A stretch of 64,000 bases of DNA from Streptomyces olivochromogenes (GCF_021538895.1 NZ_JADDRL010000026.1:33906-97905); one strand, 5' to 3'. Numbered from the stretch's first letter, positions 1-8,671 are shown. The notes: a model not told the origin generated them from the letters alone. Numbers and translations: made by a program.

Positions 1-851
1 CCCGGCTCGGCGAGGCTGACCCGGGCACCGGCGTACGGGACGAGCAGGGTGCGCAGGTCGACCGGGCCGGTGGGATCGTCGGGCTCCTCCACGGTCCGTA
101 CGACCGCCCCCTCGGACGCGTCTTGCGACACGCGCGGCACGGGCAGCAGACCGCCGGAGACGAGCGCGCGCAGCGCCACCTCCTGCTCCCCCGCCATGCG
201 GCCCAGCTCGGCCGCCTCGCCGCCGATGACCGCGCCGCGCCGCTGCACCATCGCCAGCACCTGCAGCACGCTGTCGTGGATGTCGCGGGCGAGCCGCTCC
301 CGCTCCCGGGTCGCGGCCTCGATCTCCAGGGCACGGGCGAGGGTGCGCTCGGAGGCGCGGGCGACCTCCACGACGTACCCGATGGCGATGGAGGCCACCC
401 AGACCAGGATCACGTTGTGGACGGTGTCGCGGGCCGGGTGGCCGCGCTCGATCAGATTGGCTGCGGCGACGGGCGTGGAGGCGAGCGCGGCCCAGCGCCA
501 GCCGCCCTTGAGGGCGAAGGCGAGCACCGAGCCTGCCGTCCATATCGACGGCAGCGTGGGGCCGCCGCGGGCGATGTGGTGGTCGGTGACGGCCCACGGG
601 GTGAGGACGATGCCGGTGAGCGCGATCGCCAGGTCGACGGCGAGGAAGCGCTTGGTGCAGGCCACCGCGTTCTGCACCCGGGGCAGCGTGGCGAGCGTCC
701 AGACGCACAGGACGGCGTAGTAGACGATGCAGACGACGGGGCGGTCGTACTCGTGGTAGGCGGAGGCGAACAGGCCGACCGCGTACAGCATCGTCAGGAC
801 CCGGTAGGCGGTGAGCGCACGCCACAGCGGCAGCTCGACCGACATCCTCAT
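1..851 (-). CDS. macS: Sensor histidine kinase, MacS-like (3' end outside window)
   Basis: Membrane sensor kinase of a two-component system. The N-terminal half is hydrophobic with about five membrane segments. It is followed by a HisKA_3-type phosphoacceptor helix reading RLARDIHDSVLQVLAMV, typical of kinases paired with NarL/LuxR regulators. The ATP-binding domain lies beyond base 1. The start ATG at 851 follows GAGAGAG; an in-frame ATG six bases later is the alternative. The link to MacS of the MacRS pair (known in Streptomyces to affect development and antibiotic production) rests on position next to the PlsC and glkA block and on overall resemblance, both from memory. Kinase identity is secure; the symbol is less so. 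Confidence 0.8.
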   Translation of the reverse strand, partial: MRMSVELPLWRALTAYRVLTMLYAVGLFASAYHEYDRPVVCIVYYAVLCVWTLATLPRVQNAVACTKRFLAVDLAIALTGIVLTPWAVTDHHIARGGPTLPSIWTAGSVLAFALKGGWRWAALASTPVAAANLIERGHPARDTVHNVILVWVASIAIGYVVEVARASERTLARALEIEAATRERERLARDIHDSVLQVLAMVQRRGAVIGGEAAELGRMAGEQEVALRALVSGGLLPVPRVSQDASEGAVVRTVEEPDDPTGPVDLRTLLVPYAGARVSLAEP

Positions 852-927
852 GACTCTCTCGCGCTTCGGCATTCCCCCCGCCCCCCATTTTCGGCTCGTC
901 CCGGACCTCCCTGTCCGGGGCCCCTGC

Positions 928-1662
928 CTAGGACTCGGCCTTCTTCTCCGCCTTCTCGGCCTCCTTGGAGGCCTTGGCCGCGTCCGCGATCTGCCGCTTG
1001 GCGGCGGTCGCGTAGATGTCGACGTACTCCTGCCCGGACAGCTTCATGATCTCGTACATGACCTCGTCGGTCACCGCGCGGAGCACGAAGCGGTCGTGCT
1101 CCATGCCCTGGTAGCGGGCGAAGTCCATCGGCTTGCCGATGCGGATGCCGGGCCGCATCAGCTTCGGGACGACCTTGCCGGGCGGCTGGATCTTCTCCGT
1201 GTCGATCATCGCGACCGGGATGACCGGAGCGCCGGTGGCGAGGGCCACGCGCGCGAGGCCGCCGGGCTTGCCCCGGTACAGGCGGCCGTCGGGCGAGCGG
1301 GTGCCCTCCGGATAGATGCCGAACAGCTCACCGCGTTCCAGGACCTCTATGCCGCTCTTGATCGCCGCCTCGCCCGCGCCGCGGGCGCCGGAACGGTCCA
1401 CCGGGAGCTGGCCGACGCCCTTGAAGAAGGCCGCCGTCAGCCGGCCCTTCACGCCGGGCGTCGTGAAGTACTCCGCCTTCGCGATGAAGGTGACCTTGCG
1501 GTCGAGGACCGCCGGCAGGAAGAACGAGTCCGAGAAGGAGAGGTGATTGCTCGCCAGGATGGCGGCGCCCTCGGCGGGAATGTTCTCCAGGCCTTCCACC
1601 CAGGGTCTGAAGGCGACCTTCAGCGGTCCCCCGATGGCGACCTTCATCGTGCCGTACAACAA
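928..1662 (-). CDS. 1-acyl-sn-glycerol-3-phosphate acyltransferase (PlsC family)
   Basis: Transfers an acyl chain to lysophosphatidate or a related acceptor in membrane lipid synthesis. The family motifs are clear: NHLSFSD (NHx4D catalytic block, near residue 39), a second block around FFKGVGQLPVDRSG, and EGTRSPDG (near 120) for phosphate binding. It is 244 residues, normal for the family, with a Lys/Glu/Ala-rich tail. The start is TTG at 1662, because AGGAGG sits seven bases upstream; a downstream ATG five codons in is less well placed. The gene runs towards macS with a gap of about 75 bases. The exact acyl acceptor cannot be read from sequence. Confidence 0.9.
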   Translation of the reverse strand: MLYGTMKVAIGGPLKVAFRPWVEGLENIPAEGAAILASNHLSFSDSFFLPAVLDRKVTFIAKAEYFTTPGVKGRLTAAFFKGVGQLPVDRSGARGAGEAAIKSGIEVLERGELFGIYPEGTRSPDGRLYRGKPGGLARVALATGAPVIPVAMIDTEKIQPPGKVVPKLMRPGIRIGKPMDFARYQGMEHDRFVLRAVTDEVMYEIMKLSGQEYVDIYATAAKRQIADAAKASKEAEKAEKKAES

Positions 1663-1808
1663 CCGAGTGCCTCCTGTTTCCGTCGGTCAGACCTTAACCC
1701 GGAGTGCGGGCAATGGGACCGACGGCCCTGGTCGGTGTCAGTGCGGTCGCGTACGGTGAAGCACATCTGGTGTCGTTCACGCCCCACTCATGGACAGGAG
1801 ACCGAAAA

Positions 1809-2588
1809 GTGCCGGTTCTCCCCGGAGCCGAGCCGTACCGCCACGAGGGCGGGGAGGTGGGTGTTCTCCTCTGTCACGGCTTCACCGGCTCGCCGCAGTC
1901 GCTGCGCCCCTGGGCGAAGCATCATGCCGCGCACGGGCTGACGGTGTCGCTTCCGCTGCTGCCCGGGCACGGCACGCGCTGGGAGGACATGCAGCTCACG
2001 GGCTGGCAGGACTGGTACGCGGAGGTGGACCGCGAGCTGCGCCTGCTGCGCGAGCGCTGCGCGCGGGTGTTCGTGGCGGGCCTGTCGGCGGGCGGGGCGC
2101 TGGCCCTGCGGCTGGCGGCGAAGCACGGCGCGACCGTCGACGGCGTGGTGCTCGTCAACCCGGCGAACAAGGTGCACGGCTTCGCCGCGTACGCCCTGCC
2201 GGTGGCCCGGCACCTGGTGCGCACGACGAAGGGCATCGCCAGCGACATCGCGAAGGGGGGCGCCGCACTGGTGGGCTACGACCGGGTGCCGCTGCACGCC
2301 GTCCACTCCCTGCGGTCCTTCTTCCGCATGCTGGACGGTGAGCTGCCGCAGGTGACCCAGCCGCTGCTGCTCCTGCACAGCGCGCAGGACCATGTGGTGC
2401 CGCCCGCCGACTCGGTCCGCATCCTGAGCCGGGTGTCTTCCACAGACGTAACGGAGGTCGTGCTGGAACAGAGTTACCACGTGGCGACGTTGGACCATGA
2501 CGCGGACCGGATCTTCGAGGAGAGCCTCGCCTTCATCGGCCGGCTCGCACCCAGTGTCGGCAAGGAAGGGACGGCCGCAGTTGGCTGA
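1809..2588 (+). CDS. Alpha/beta hydrolase, carboxylesterase or monoacylglycerol lipase type
   Basis: Serine hydrolase of 259 residues. LLCHGFTGSP near the N-terminus supplies the oxyanion-hole HG pair, GLSAGG is the nucleophile elbow, the acid is in LLHSAQDHVVPP and the histidine in SYHVATLDHD. Length and motif spacing fit Est30-type carboxylesterases. No signal peptide is visible, so it is probably cytoplasmic. The GTG at 1809 follows GGACAGGAGACC. Upstream in-frame codons exist but lack a ribosome site. It is divergent from the acyltransferase gene, and its stop overlaps the next gene, which suggests the two are co-translated. Confidence 0.87.
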   Translation: MPVLPGAEPYRHEGGEVGVLLCHGFTGSPQSLRPWAKHHAAHGLTVSLPLLPGHGTRWEDMQLTGWQDWYAEVDRELRLLRERCARVFVAGLSAGGALALRLAAKHGATVDGVVLVNPANKVHGFAAYALPVARHLVRTTKGIASDIAKGGAALVGYDRVPLHAVHSLRSFFRMLDGELPQVTQPLLLLHSAQDHVVPPADSVRILSRVSSTDVTEVVLEQSYHVATLDHDADRIFEESLAFIGRLAPSVGKEGTAAVG

Positions 2589-3180
2589 GCACGACTCCGA
2601 CCGCGAGGATCGCGAGCCGGACGAGAAGGGTGTGCCCTTCGACGAGGAGGCCGCCTGGGCGGCGATCGTCGCCGGGTACGGCACGGAGCCGCCGGACCCG
2701 CCGGGCGCCCGGCCGTACAGGCCGGTCGAGGATCTCGCGCTGCCCGAAACGGACACGACCGAGGACGGCGCGGACGCCAAGGACGCCGCGGACGGCAGGA
2801 GCGGCAAGGACGCCAAGGACGGCAAGGGGGAGCCCGCCAAGCCGCTGGGGAGCTCCGTGTCCTTCGCGCCCGGCGTGGGCCCGCGGGACTACACGGCGCC
2901 GGAGCCGTCCGACGACGACTTCGACGAGGACGACGAGGGCCACTTCGTGCCGCCCGAGCCGCCGCCTCTGCCCGCCGCCGACACGACCGCCAAGTTCGCC
3001 TGGCTGGGCGTGGTGGGCGGTCCGATCCTGCTCCTGCTGGCCGTGCTGCTCGGCTGGGACATGACGTGGTGGCTGGCGACGCTCGGCATCGGCGGCTTCC
3101 TCGGCGGTTTCGTCACGCTGGTCACGCGCATGAAGACGGACGACGGGGACGACGATCCGGGGCGGGGCGCGGTCGTCTGA
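2581..3180 (+). CDS. Acidic protein with two C-terminal membrane helices, function unknown
   Basis: About 199 residues. The first 140 are strongly acidic and low in complexity (Asp/Glu/Lys/Pro-rich, including DAKDAADGRSGKDAKDGK), so probably disordered. Two hydrophobic segments follow (around WLGVVGGPILLLLAVLLGW and WWLATLGIGGFLGGFVTLV), then a short acidic tail. I place the start at TTG 2581, inside the last codons of the esterase, after GGAAGGG. This makes a short overlap typical of translational coupling. No enzymatic motif is visible. A conserved actinobacterial hypothetical is the most that can be said. Confidence 0.75.
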   Translation: MAEHDSDREDREPDEKGVPFDEEAAWAAIVAGYGTEPPDPPGARPYRPVEDLALPETDTTEDGADAKDAADGRSGKDAKDGKGEPAKPLGSSVSFAPGVGPRDYTAPEPSDDDFDEDDEGHFVPPEPPPLPAADTTAKFAWLGVVGGPILLLLAVLLGWDMTWWLATLGIGGFLGGFVTLVTRMKTDDGDDDPGRGAVV

Positions 3181-3225
3181 GCGGGGCGACCGGCCGGCGC
3201 CGCGGGCATGCGGCGTCCTACGGCC

Positions 3226-3981
3226 TCACGCCGCGGGAATTCTGAGGGCGGCCAGGACCGGGAGGTGGTCCGTGGCCGCCCTCAGGTCTGCCTCGGTGAT
3301 GCCGGGATGATCGAGCGGGACCCCGCAGCCCAGGACCTCGATGCCCTTCGTCGCGAAGATCGCGTCGATGCGCTGGTGGGGGTCGGCGGGGGTGGAGGTG
3401 TACTCGCCGCCCCAGGGGGCGGTGGCCCGGCAGTCCTGGAGGCCTTCGGCAAGGCGCCGGAAGGTGGGGCCGCCGGGGCGCTCGTTGAGGTCGCCGCCGA
3501 CGACGGCGTGCTCCGCGTGCATTCCGGCCAGCCGGTCGAGGAGCATGCCGGCCTGCTCGTGGCGCTCGTCCTTCTGCAGGCTGAGATGGCAGCTGAGGAC
3601 GCCGAGGCGGGCGCCGGCGATGCGGACGACGGCGGTGGCGAAGCCGCGTCGGTGCAGGCCGGGGGTGAGCGGGAGGAGGACGTCCTCGGTCCGCTCCACG
3701 GTCGCCCGCAGGGAGCACAGGATCGCCGGTCCGGCCGCGGTGGCGCCGCCGGTGAGGAGGACCTGGCCCGAGGCCGCCGCGAGCCGGGCGAGCTTCTTGC
3801 GCCAGCGGAAGAAGCGGGGGGCCTCCTGGATCAGGACCAGGTCGGGGGCGCAGGCGGTGATCACACGGGCGAGGGCGGTGGTGTCGTCGCGCATCGAGCG
3901 GATGTTGTAGCTGAGGACGCGGACGACTGCGGAACCGTCCGGCTCCGTGCGGGAGTTGGGGAGCGGTGGGGGTGTCGGCAT
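3226..3981 (-). CDS. Endonuclease/exonuclease/phosphatase family protein
   Basis: 251 residues with the metal-dependent phosphodiesterase signatures of the EEP fold: VLSYNIRSM (metal-side Asn), LVLIQEAP (metal-binding Glu), SCHLS, VVGGDLNE (catalytic Asp-x-Asn), DAIFAT and the C-terminal TDHLPVLAAL (catalytic Asp-His). No secretion signal is seen. The substrate is unknown, since the family covers nucleic acid, phospholipid and phosphate-ester hydrolysis. It is convergent with the acidic membrane protein gene. Confidence 0.87.
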   Translation of the reverse strand: MPTPPPLPNSRTEPDGSAVVRVLSYNIRSMRDDTTALARVITACAPDLVLIQEAPRFFRWRKKLARLAAASGQVLLTGGATAAGPAILCSLRATVERTEDVLLPLTPGLHRRGFATAVVRIAGARLGVLSCHLSLQKDERHEQAGMLLDRLAGMHAEHAVVGGDLNERPGGPTFRRLAEGLQDCRATAPWGGEYTSTPADPHQRIDAIFATKGIEVLGCGVPLDHPGITEADLRAATDHLPVLAALRIPAA

Positions 3982-4026
3982 GGCGTCAATTTACGCCGGG
4001 GACGGGGTTCGGCCGCCCAATGGCTC

Positions 4027-4115
4027 GGGGCGCGAGGCTCGTGTGCGACTGCCGGATCTCCGTGGCTTGTCGCGCCCACGCGGCACAGCCGCATGTCTAC
4101 ACAGCCTCGCGCCCC
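4027..4115. repeat. Intergenic inverted repeat between the nuclease-like gene and glkA
   Basis: GGGGCGCGAGGCT at 4027-4039 is exactly inverted at 4103-4115, with 63 bases between containing smaller complementary patches. Similar GC-rich palindromic units recur between genes in many Streptomyces chromosomes (recall). It lies just downstream of glkA and upstream of the nuclease-like gene, both on the minus strand, so it may act as a terminator for glkA. Confidence 0.6.
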
Positions 4116-4152
4116 TGAGGAAGGCACGGTCAATATGTATTGAAAAGTGGTG

Positions 4153-5106
4153 CTACATGATCGGGTCGGGCTCGCGGGCCAGGTCTGCCGCTCCGACCAG
4201 GCCGGCCTTGTTGCCCAGTTCGGCGGCGATCACGTCGGCGACCGGGCGCCAGTTGCCGCCGACCAGCCAGCGCTTGTACGACTTACGGATGGGGTCGAGG
4301 ACCAGTTCGCCCTCTTCGGAGAGGCCGCCACCGACGATGAACGCGGAGGGGTCGAAGAGGGAGGCCAGGTCGGCGAGGCCGGCACCGGCCCAGCGGGCGA
4401 GCTCACGGTAGGAGTCCACGGCGACCGGGTCGCCCTGGCGGGCGGCCATGGAGATGTGCTTGCCCTCGATGCCCTCGGGGGTGCCGTCGCCGAGGCCGAG
4501 CAGGATCTCGGCGGACTCGGGGGTGGCGTTGGCGCGCTGCTTGGCGTATCTGACCAGGGCGCGGCCGGACGCGTACTGCTCCCAGCAGCCCTGCGAGCCG
4601 CAGCCGCACAGCAGGCCGTCCGGGACCATCCGGATGTGGCCGAACTCGGCGGCCACGCCGAAGTGGCCGCGGCGCAGCTTGTTGCCGATGATGATGCCGC
4701 CGCCGAGGCCGGTGCCGAGCGTGATGCAGATGACGTTGCGGTGGCCCTTGCCTGCGCCGAACTTGTACTCGCCCCACGCGGCCGCGTTGGCGTCGTTCTC
4801 CACGACGACCGGGAGGCCGACGCGGGCCTCGACCTTCTCCTTGAGCGGCTCCTGGCGCCAGTCGATGTTGGGGGCGAAATAGACGGTCGAGCGCTGCCGG
4901 TTCACGTATCCGGCCGCACCGATGCCCACGCCGACGATGTCGTGCCCGGCGCGCGCGCCCTCCACCGCGGAGGCGATGGCGTCCACGATGCCCTCCGGCG
5001 TGCCCGGGGTCGGCACCTTGAAGGTCGAGAGGATGTTGCCTTCCTCATCGACCACGCCGGCCGCGATCTTCGTGCCGCCGATGTCGACGCCGATGGTGAG
5101 TCCCAT
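4153..5106 (-). CDS. glkA: Glucokinase, ROK family
   Basis: ATP-dependent phosphorylation of glucose to glucose 6-phosphate. In Streptomyces this protein is also needed for carbon catabolite repression. The 317 residues show GVDIGGTKIAAGV (phosphate 1), VENDANAAAWGE with the catalytic Asp, TLGTGLGGGI (phosphate 2), EFGHI and the ROK zinc motif CGCGSQGCWEQYASG, plus FIVGGGLSEEG for adenosine. All catalytic and zinc residues are present. The ATG at 5106 begins MGLTIGVDIG. The gene follows the Sco2127-type gene by 55 bases on the same strand, the arrangement of S. coelicolor SCO2126/SCO2127. Confidence 0.97.
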   Translation of the reverse strand: MGLTIGVDIGGTKIAAGVVDEEGNILSTFKVPTPGTPEGIVDAIASAVEGARAGHDIVGVGIGAAGYVNRQRSTVYFAPNIDWRQEPLKEKVEARVGLPVVVENDANAAAWGEYKFGAGKGHRNVICITLGTGLGGGIIIGNKLRRGHFGVAAEFGHIRMVPDGLLCGCGSQGCWEQYASGRALVRYAKQRANATPESAEILLGLGDGTPEGIEGKHISMAARQGDPVAVDSYRELARWAGAGLADLASLFDPSAFIVGGGLSEEGELVLDPIRKSYKRWLVGGNWRPVADVIAAELGNKAGLVGAADLAREPDPIM

Positions 5107-5161
5107 GAATCCCTCAGTTTCGGTCGAGCCCCGCTACGGCCAACCGTACCCGAGGGGGCTG

Positions 5162-5653
5162 TCAGTCCAAGTCGATGTGTTCGCCGGGGCTGGTGCCTTC
5201 GCCCCGGTCCTTGCCGTGGCTGAAGTCGTCCTTCAGGTCTGTAGGGCCGGAGGTCCAGCGGCGTTCCTGGTTCTGGACCGCGGAGCGGTAGGCCGCCAGC
5301 AGTTCGTTGCCGGCCGCCGCGAGATGGTCGAAGACGTCCGGGTTGCGCTCTATGACGGGCTCGACGGCGGCCTTGGCCTGCTGCACGACCTGCCGCACCA
5401 CCTGCTGGGCGGCGGGCCCGGCGACCGCGCCGAGGAGCGGGTTCTGGAGGCCGGACAGCTTGTCGGCGACGGCGTCGACGAGTTTGCGCAGTTCCTCTGC
5501 GGCCGAGCCCGGGGGCGTCCCGTACTCGGCACGGCGGCGAGCCCGCTCGGCCTCCAGGTCCTCGGCACAGGCCTTGGCCCAGGCGTCCTCGTCGGTCACC
5601 CGCACGTCGTCGTCCGCCGCGGTGGCGTCAGGTGTGGGGTGCTCTTCACTCAT
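5162..5653 (-). CDS. Sco2127-like protein (glucose repression partner of glkA)
   Basis: 163 residues, acidic at both ends, with a helical middle (EELRKLVDAVADKLSGLQNP through AAQQVVRQVVQQAKAAVEP). No catalytic motif, signal peptide or membrane segment. Its position directly upstream of glkA on the same strand, and its size, match SCO2127. Published Streptomyces work, as I recall it, reports that SCO2127 stimulates glucokinase and restores glucose sensitivity. That role is taken from the literature and not visible in the sequence. Confidence 0.85.
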   Translation of the reverse strand: MSEEHPTPDATAADDDVRVTDEDAWAKACAEDLEAERARRRAEYGTPPGSAAEELRKLVDAVADKLSGLQNPLLGAVAGPAAQQVVRQVVQQAKAAVEPVIERNPDVFDHLAAAGNELLAAYRSAVQNQERRWTSGPTDLKDDFSHGKDRGEGTSPGEHIDLD

Positions 5654-5763
5654 GACGGACTCCTGACTACGGTTCGTCTCTACGACGTTACCCGAATGGG
5701 CGTACGTGGTTCACCGCCCGCGGAGCGGACTCCCTCGTCCCTCCGGCGCGGGGCGAGGTGGAA

Positions 5764-6933
5764 TCACTTCTCCCGCGGCCACAGCTCGGGGTCGGGGGCG
5801 AAGCGGATGCGCAGTTCGCCGTCCCGCAGCGCGGCGCCCGCGACGGTGCAGCGGCGCAGGGCGGACGGCAGCGGGACGATCCGGCGGAACCGGCCGGCCG
5901 TGAGGACGAGCTCGTCCGTGCGCCGGACGAGGTCGAGTTCGTCGCGTATCGCGCCGGGCAGCGGGATGTGCCAGACGAGCACGCCGTCCTCGGCGATCCG
6001 GTCGGTGACCGGCCACTCGACCGGGGTGGCCGCCGGGTTGACGCCGGGCACGGCGAGGGCGGCGAGGTCGTCGCCGCCGTGCGGGTCGCGGCCGAGATGG
6101 GCGACCGCGTGGACGTCGTACGTCTCCTGCCAGTCGGCGAGGGCCTTGCGCTGCTGGGCGACGAGCGAGGCGAGCCAGCCGTCCGCGGTGCTCTCGGGCA
6201 GGACGCGGTTGGCGACCAGGTTCTCGGGGCGCAGGCCGCGCACGGCGAGGCCGAGGCCGGCGGTGCGGACGGCGTCGGCGCCGGCCGGGCCGGGTTCGGC
6301 GACGAGGTGCACGGCGGTGCGGCGGTCGGTGAGGACGGCCTCCACGGCGGCCAGTTCGAGGTCCCAGCGGGCCGCCGTTTCGTAGAGCCAGTCGGCGGGC
6401 ATCGGGACGCCGGCGAGACGGCCGAGGACCGGGCGCAGGGCGCGGGCCGCCTGCCGTTCCGGCGGGAGCAGTCGGCGCAGATAGCGGCGCAGTTCCTCCG
6501 GGAGGGCGAGCAGGGCGAGGGCCTGCGCGGTGGGCGGGAGGTCGACGACCAGGAGGTCGTAGCGCTCGGAGAGGGCGGCGTCCCGCAGGGCGCGCAGGAA
6601 GGACAGTTCCTCGGCCCCGGGCAGTGGGGTGACCTCCTCGGCGTCCAGGCGCGCGGCGCCGAGCAGGTCGAGGACGCCGGCGGCGCGTTCCTGGAAGGCG
6701 GTGAGGTCGTCGCGGAACCGTTCGGTCGCGTCCGGGCGCCAGGCCGTCAGGTGCGGGGCGACCGGGCCGGGGACCGGTCCCGTCGCCGCGCCCAGCGCCG
6801 CCCCGAGGGTGTCCGTGCGGTCCGCGCTGAGGACGAGGGTCTCGCTGCCCTCGCGCGCGGCCCGCAGCGCGGTGGCAGCGGCAACGGTCGTACGTCCGGA
6901 TCCGCCGGGGCCCGTGATCAGGATGGTGCGCAT
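5764..6933 (-). CDS. ArsA/GET3-like ATPase with degenerate Walker A
   Basis: 389 residues with the layout of actinobacterial 'anion-transporting ATPases': P-loop region MRTILITGPGGSGRTT at the N-terminus, DLLVVDLPPTAQAL (Walker B and switch II, with DxPPT), and a C-terminal beta-rich domain like the HSP20-type tail of ArsA homologues (about 310-389). The usual motif is GKGGVGKT. Here the signature lysine is Pro and the P-loop lysine is Arg, so ATP hydrolysis may be lost or altered. Mycobacteria carry a pair of such genes; only one is present here. Next on the strand side is a SRPBCC protein. No arsenic genes are nearby, so an arsenite role is unsupported. Confidence 0.8.
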   Translation of the reverse strand: MRTILITGPGGSGRTTVAAATALRAAREGSETLVLSADRTDTLGAALGAATGPVPGPVAPHLTAWRPDATERFRDDLTAFQERAAGVLDLLGAARLDAEEVTPLPGAEELSFLRALRDAALSERYDLLVVDLPPTAQALALLALPEELRRYLRRLLPPERQAARALRPVLGRLAGVPMPADWLYETAARWDLELAAVEAVLTDRRTAVHLVAEPGPAGADAVRTAGLGLAVRGLRPENLVANRVLPESTADGWLASLVAQQRKALADWQETYDVHAVAHLGRDPHGGDDLAALAVPGVNPAATPVEWPVTDRIAEDGVLVWHIPLPGAIRDELDLVRRTDELVLTAGRFRRIVPLPSALRRCTVAGAALRDGELRIRFAPDPELWPREK

Positions 6934-6987
6934 GAGGGTGAACGGTACCTTCGCGCGGAAGGCCCGGACGCCGCCCTGCTTCTCGCC

Positions 6988-7431
6988 CTACTTCTCGCCC
7001 GACTCCACGCGCTTCTTCAGGCCGGCCAGCGCGCGGTCGATGATGACCTTCTCGGCCTTGCGCTTGATCATGCCGAGCATGGGGATCTTGACGTCGACGG
7101 TGAGCTGGTAGGTCACCTCGGTGGCGCCGGGGCCCGCGGGCCTGAGGAGGTAGGAGCCGTCCAGGGAGCGCAGCATCTGGGACTTCACCAGGGTCCAGGA
7201 GACCTCGTTCTGCCCGGTCCAGGTGTAGCCGAGGGTCTGGTCGTCCTTGATCGCGCCGGCGTCCATGACGAGGCGGACCTGCTCGGCGCGGCCCTGGTCG
7301 TCGGTCTTGAGGACCTCGGCCTCCTTCACCTCGCCGGTCCAGTCCGGGTAGCGGGCGAAGTCGGCGATCACCGCCATGACGTCGGCCGGAGCCGCCTCGA
7401 TCGTGATGCTCGAACTGGTGTGTTCCGCCAT
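6988..7431 (-). CDS. SRPBCC (START-like) small-molecule-binding protein
   Basis: 147 residues in the polyketide cyclase/dehydrase-like SRPBCC fold: an N-terminal ITIEAAPADVMAVIADFARYPDW, the family's typical first strand, helix and 'YPxW' element, a central run of strands, and a C-terminal amphipathic helix (MIKRKAEKVIIDRALAGLKKRVES). It probably binds a lipid or other hydrophobic ligand. No catalytic claim is possible. It is 54 bases upstream of the ArsA-like gene on the same strand, so the two may be co-transcribed. Confidence 0.85.
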   Translation of the reverse strand: MAEHTSSSITIEAAPADVMAVIADFARYPDWTGEVKEAEVLKTDDQGRAEQVRLVMDAGAIKDDQTLGYTWTGQNEVSWTLVKSQMLRSLDGSYLLRPAGPGATEVTYQLTVDVKIPMLGMIKRKAEKVIIDRALAGLKKRVESGEK

Positions 7432-7557
7432 CGCCGTGGCTCCTCCAGATGCGGGCCGTTAGTCAGGTCGCCGTGCGCGGGCGTGCGCACGTGTGTGCAG
7501 CGTGAAGGCTACCGCGCGCCCGACCAGCCGCATTCACCCCGTCCGCGCATGGGCCGT

Positions 7558-8355
7558 TCACCATTCCAGCGCCCAGGGTGTGCCCGTCCCGGCGAAGTGC
7601 CCCACGTTCACGCACTCGGTCGCCCCGATCCGCATCCGCCGCACCAGCGGCTGGTGGACATGTCCGAAGAGCGAGTAGCGGGGCCGGGTGCGGCGGATGG
7701 CGTCCAGCAGGGCGCGGCTGCCGCGTTCGAAGCGGCGCGCGACCGTGTCGTAGACCAGCTCCGGCACCTCCGGCGGTATGTGCGTGCACAGCACGTCGAC
7801 CTCGCCGATTGCCTCGATCTTCGCGGCGTACTCCTCGTCGCTGATCTCGTACGGCGTCCGCATCGGGCTCTTCAGCCCGCCGCCGACGAAGCCGAAGGTC
7901 CAGCCGCCTATCTCCACCCGCTCACCGTCCAGGACGGTGGTGCCCGGCGCGGCGTACTCCCGCCACAGTGGCGGCATGTCGACATTGCCGTAGGTGGCGT
8001 ACGTCGGGGCCGGGAACGCGGCGAACATCTCGGCGTACTGCTTGCGCACCGCCCCCTCGATCGCGGCGGCCCGGTCGTTGCCGATGCCCGCCCACAGCCG
8101 GGCCCCGAACGCGCGCGCCTCCTCGTAGCGGCGGGCGGTGCGCAGTTCCACGATGCGGTCGGCGTTCGCCGTCCCGAACAGGTCCGGGAAGATGCCGCGC
8201 GAGTGGTCGGCGTAGTCCAGGAAGAGGACCAGGTCACCCAGGCAGATCAGGGCGTCGGCGCCGTCGCCGGCCCGGGCCAGGTCACGGGCGTTGCCGTGCA
8301 CATCGCTGACCACATGGACGCGTGTCCTGCGGTTGCCGACGGGTGTAGGTGCCAT
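7558..8355 (-). CDS. Metallophosphoesterase
   Basis: 265 residues of the calcineurin-like phosphoesterase fold. The dinuclear metal ligands are visible in HVVSDVHGN (DxH), CLGDLV (GDxx), YGNVD (GNxD, with Asp instead of His), CTHIPPEVPE and LFGHVHQP (GHxH). The frame stays open for another 184 codons upstream, but conservation begins at MAPTPVG, so I start at ATG 8355. There is no convincing ribosome site there; a leaderless transcript is possible. The substrate is unknown. Confidence 0.85.
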   Translation of the reverse strand: MAPTPVGNRRTRVHVVSDVHGNARDLARAGDGADALICLGDLVLFLDYADHSRGIFPDLFGTANADRIVELRTARRYEEARAFGARLWAGIGNDRAAAIEGAVRKQYAEMFAAFPAPTYATYGNVDMPPLWREYAAPGTTVLDGERVEIGGWTFGFVGGGLKSPMRTPYEISDEEYAAKIEAIGEVDVLCTHIPPEVPELVYDTVARRFERGSRALLDAIRRTRPRYSLFGHVHQPLVRRMRIGATECVNVGHFAGTGTPWALEW

Positions 8356-8671
8356 GGTGATCAAGGGTAGGGGTGTGCGGGCCAGGTGAACAGTGGCGGC
8401 CGGACCTGCGGTTACTGGCCAGTCAGGAAGGGCGTGGACTACCGTACGCCAAGGAACACCAACCTGTGTGACGCAGCGAACATCTCGCCGGGACCCCCTG
8501 TCGAAGAAGCCATACCGGCGGGTAACGTCCGGGCAGTCCCATCGTGCTCTGGAATTCAACCAACGAGCCCGCGTGGCTCGTGGCGGACTCTCGAGCACGA
8601 GCCCGAGCCGTGGACCGCACCGTCGCATCGCACAACGTCGTGGCGCCGGCGCCCTATGAGGAGCAGCAGTC
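8356..8671. promoter_or_regulatory. Divergent intergenic region with two palindromic sites
   Basis: About 315 bases without a supported gene between the phosphoesterase and the acyl-CoA ligase. Two sites stand out. ACTGGCCAGT is a perfect palindrome at 8414-8423. TACCGGCGGGTA at 8513-8524 has symmetric TACC/GGTA arms. The second is the sort of operator bound by TetR-type fatty acid regulators, but that link is inference. GAGGAG near 8656 serves the ligase start. Confidence 0.45.

Noticed and set aside
5758..8370. 870-codon plus-strand frame across the ArsA-like, SRPBCC and phosphoesterase genes
   Set aside because: It runs antisense through three genes with recognisable motifs and has no domain of its own.
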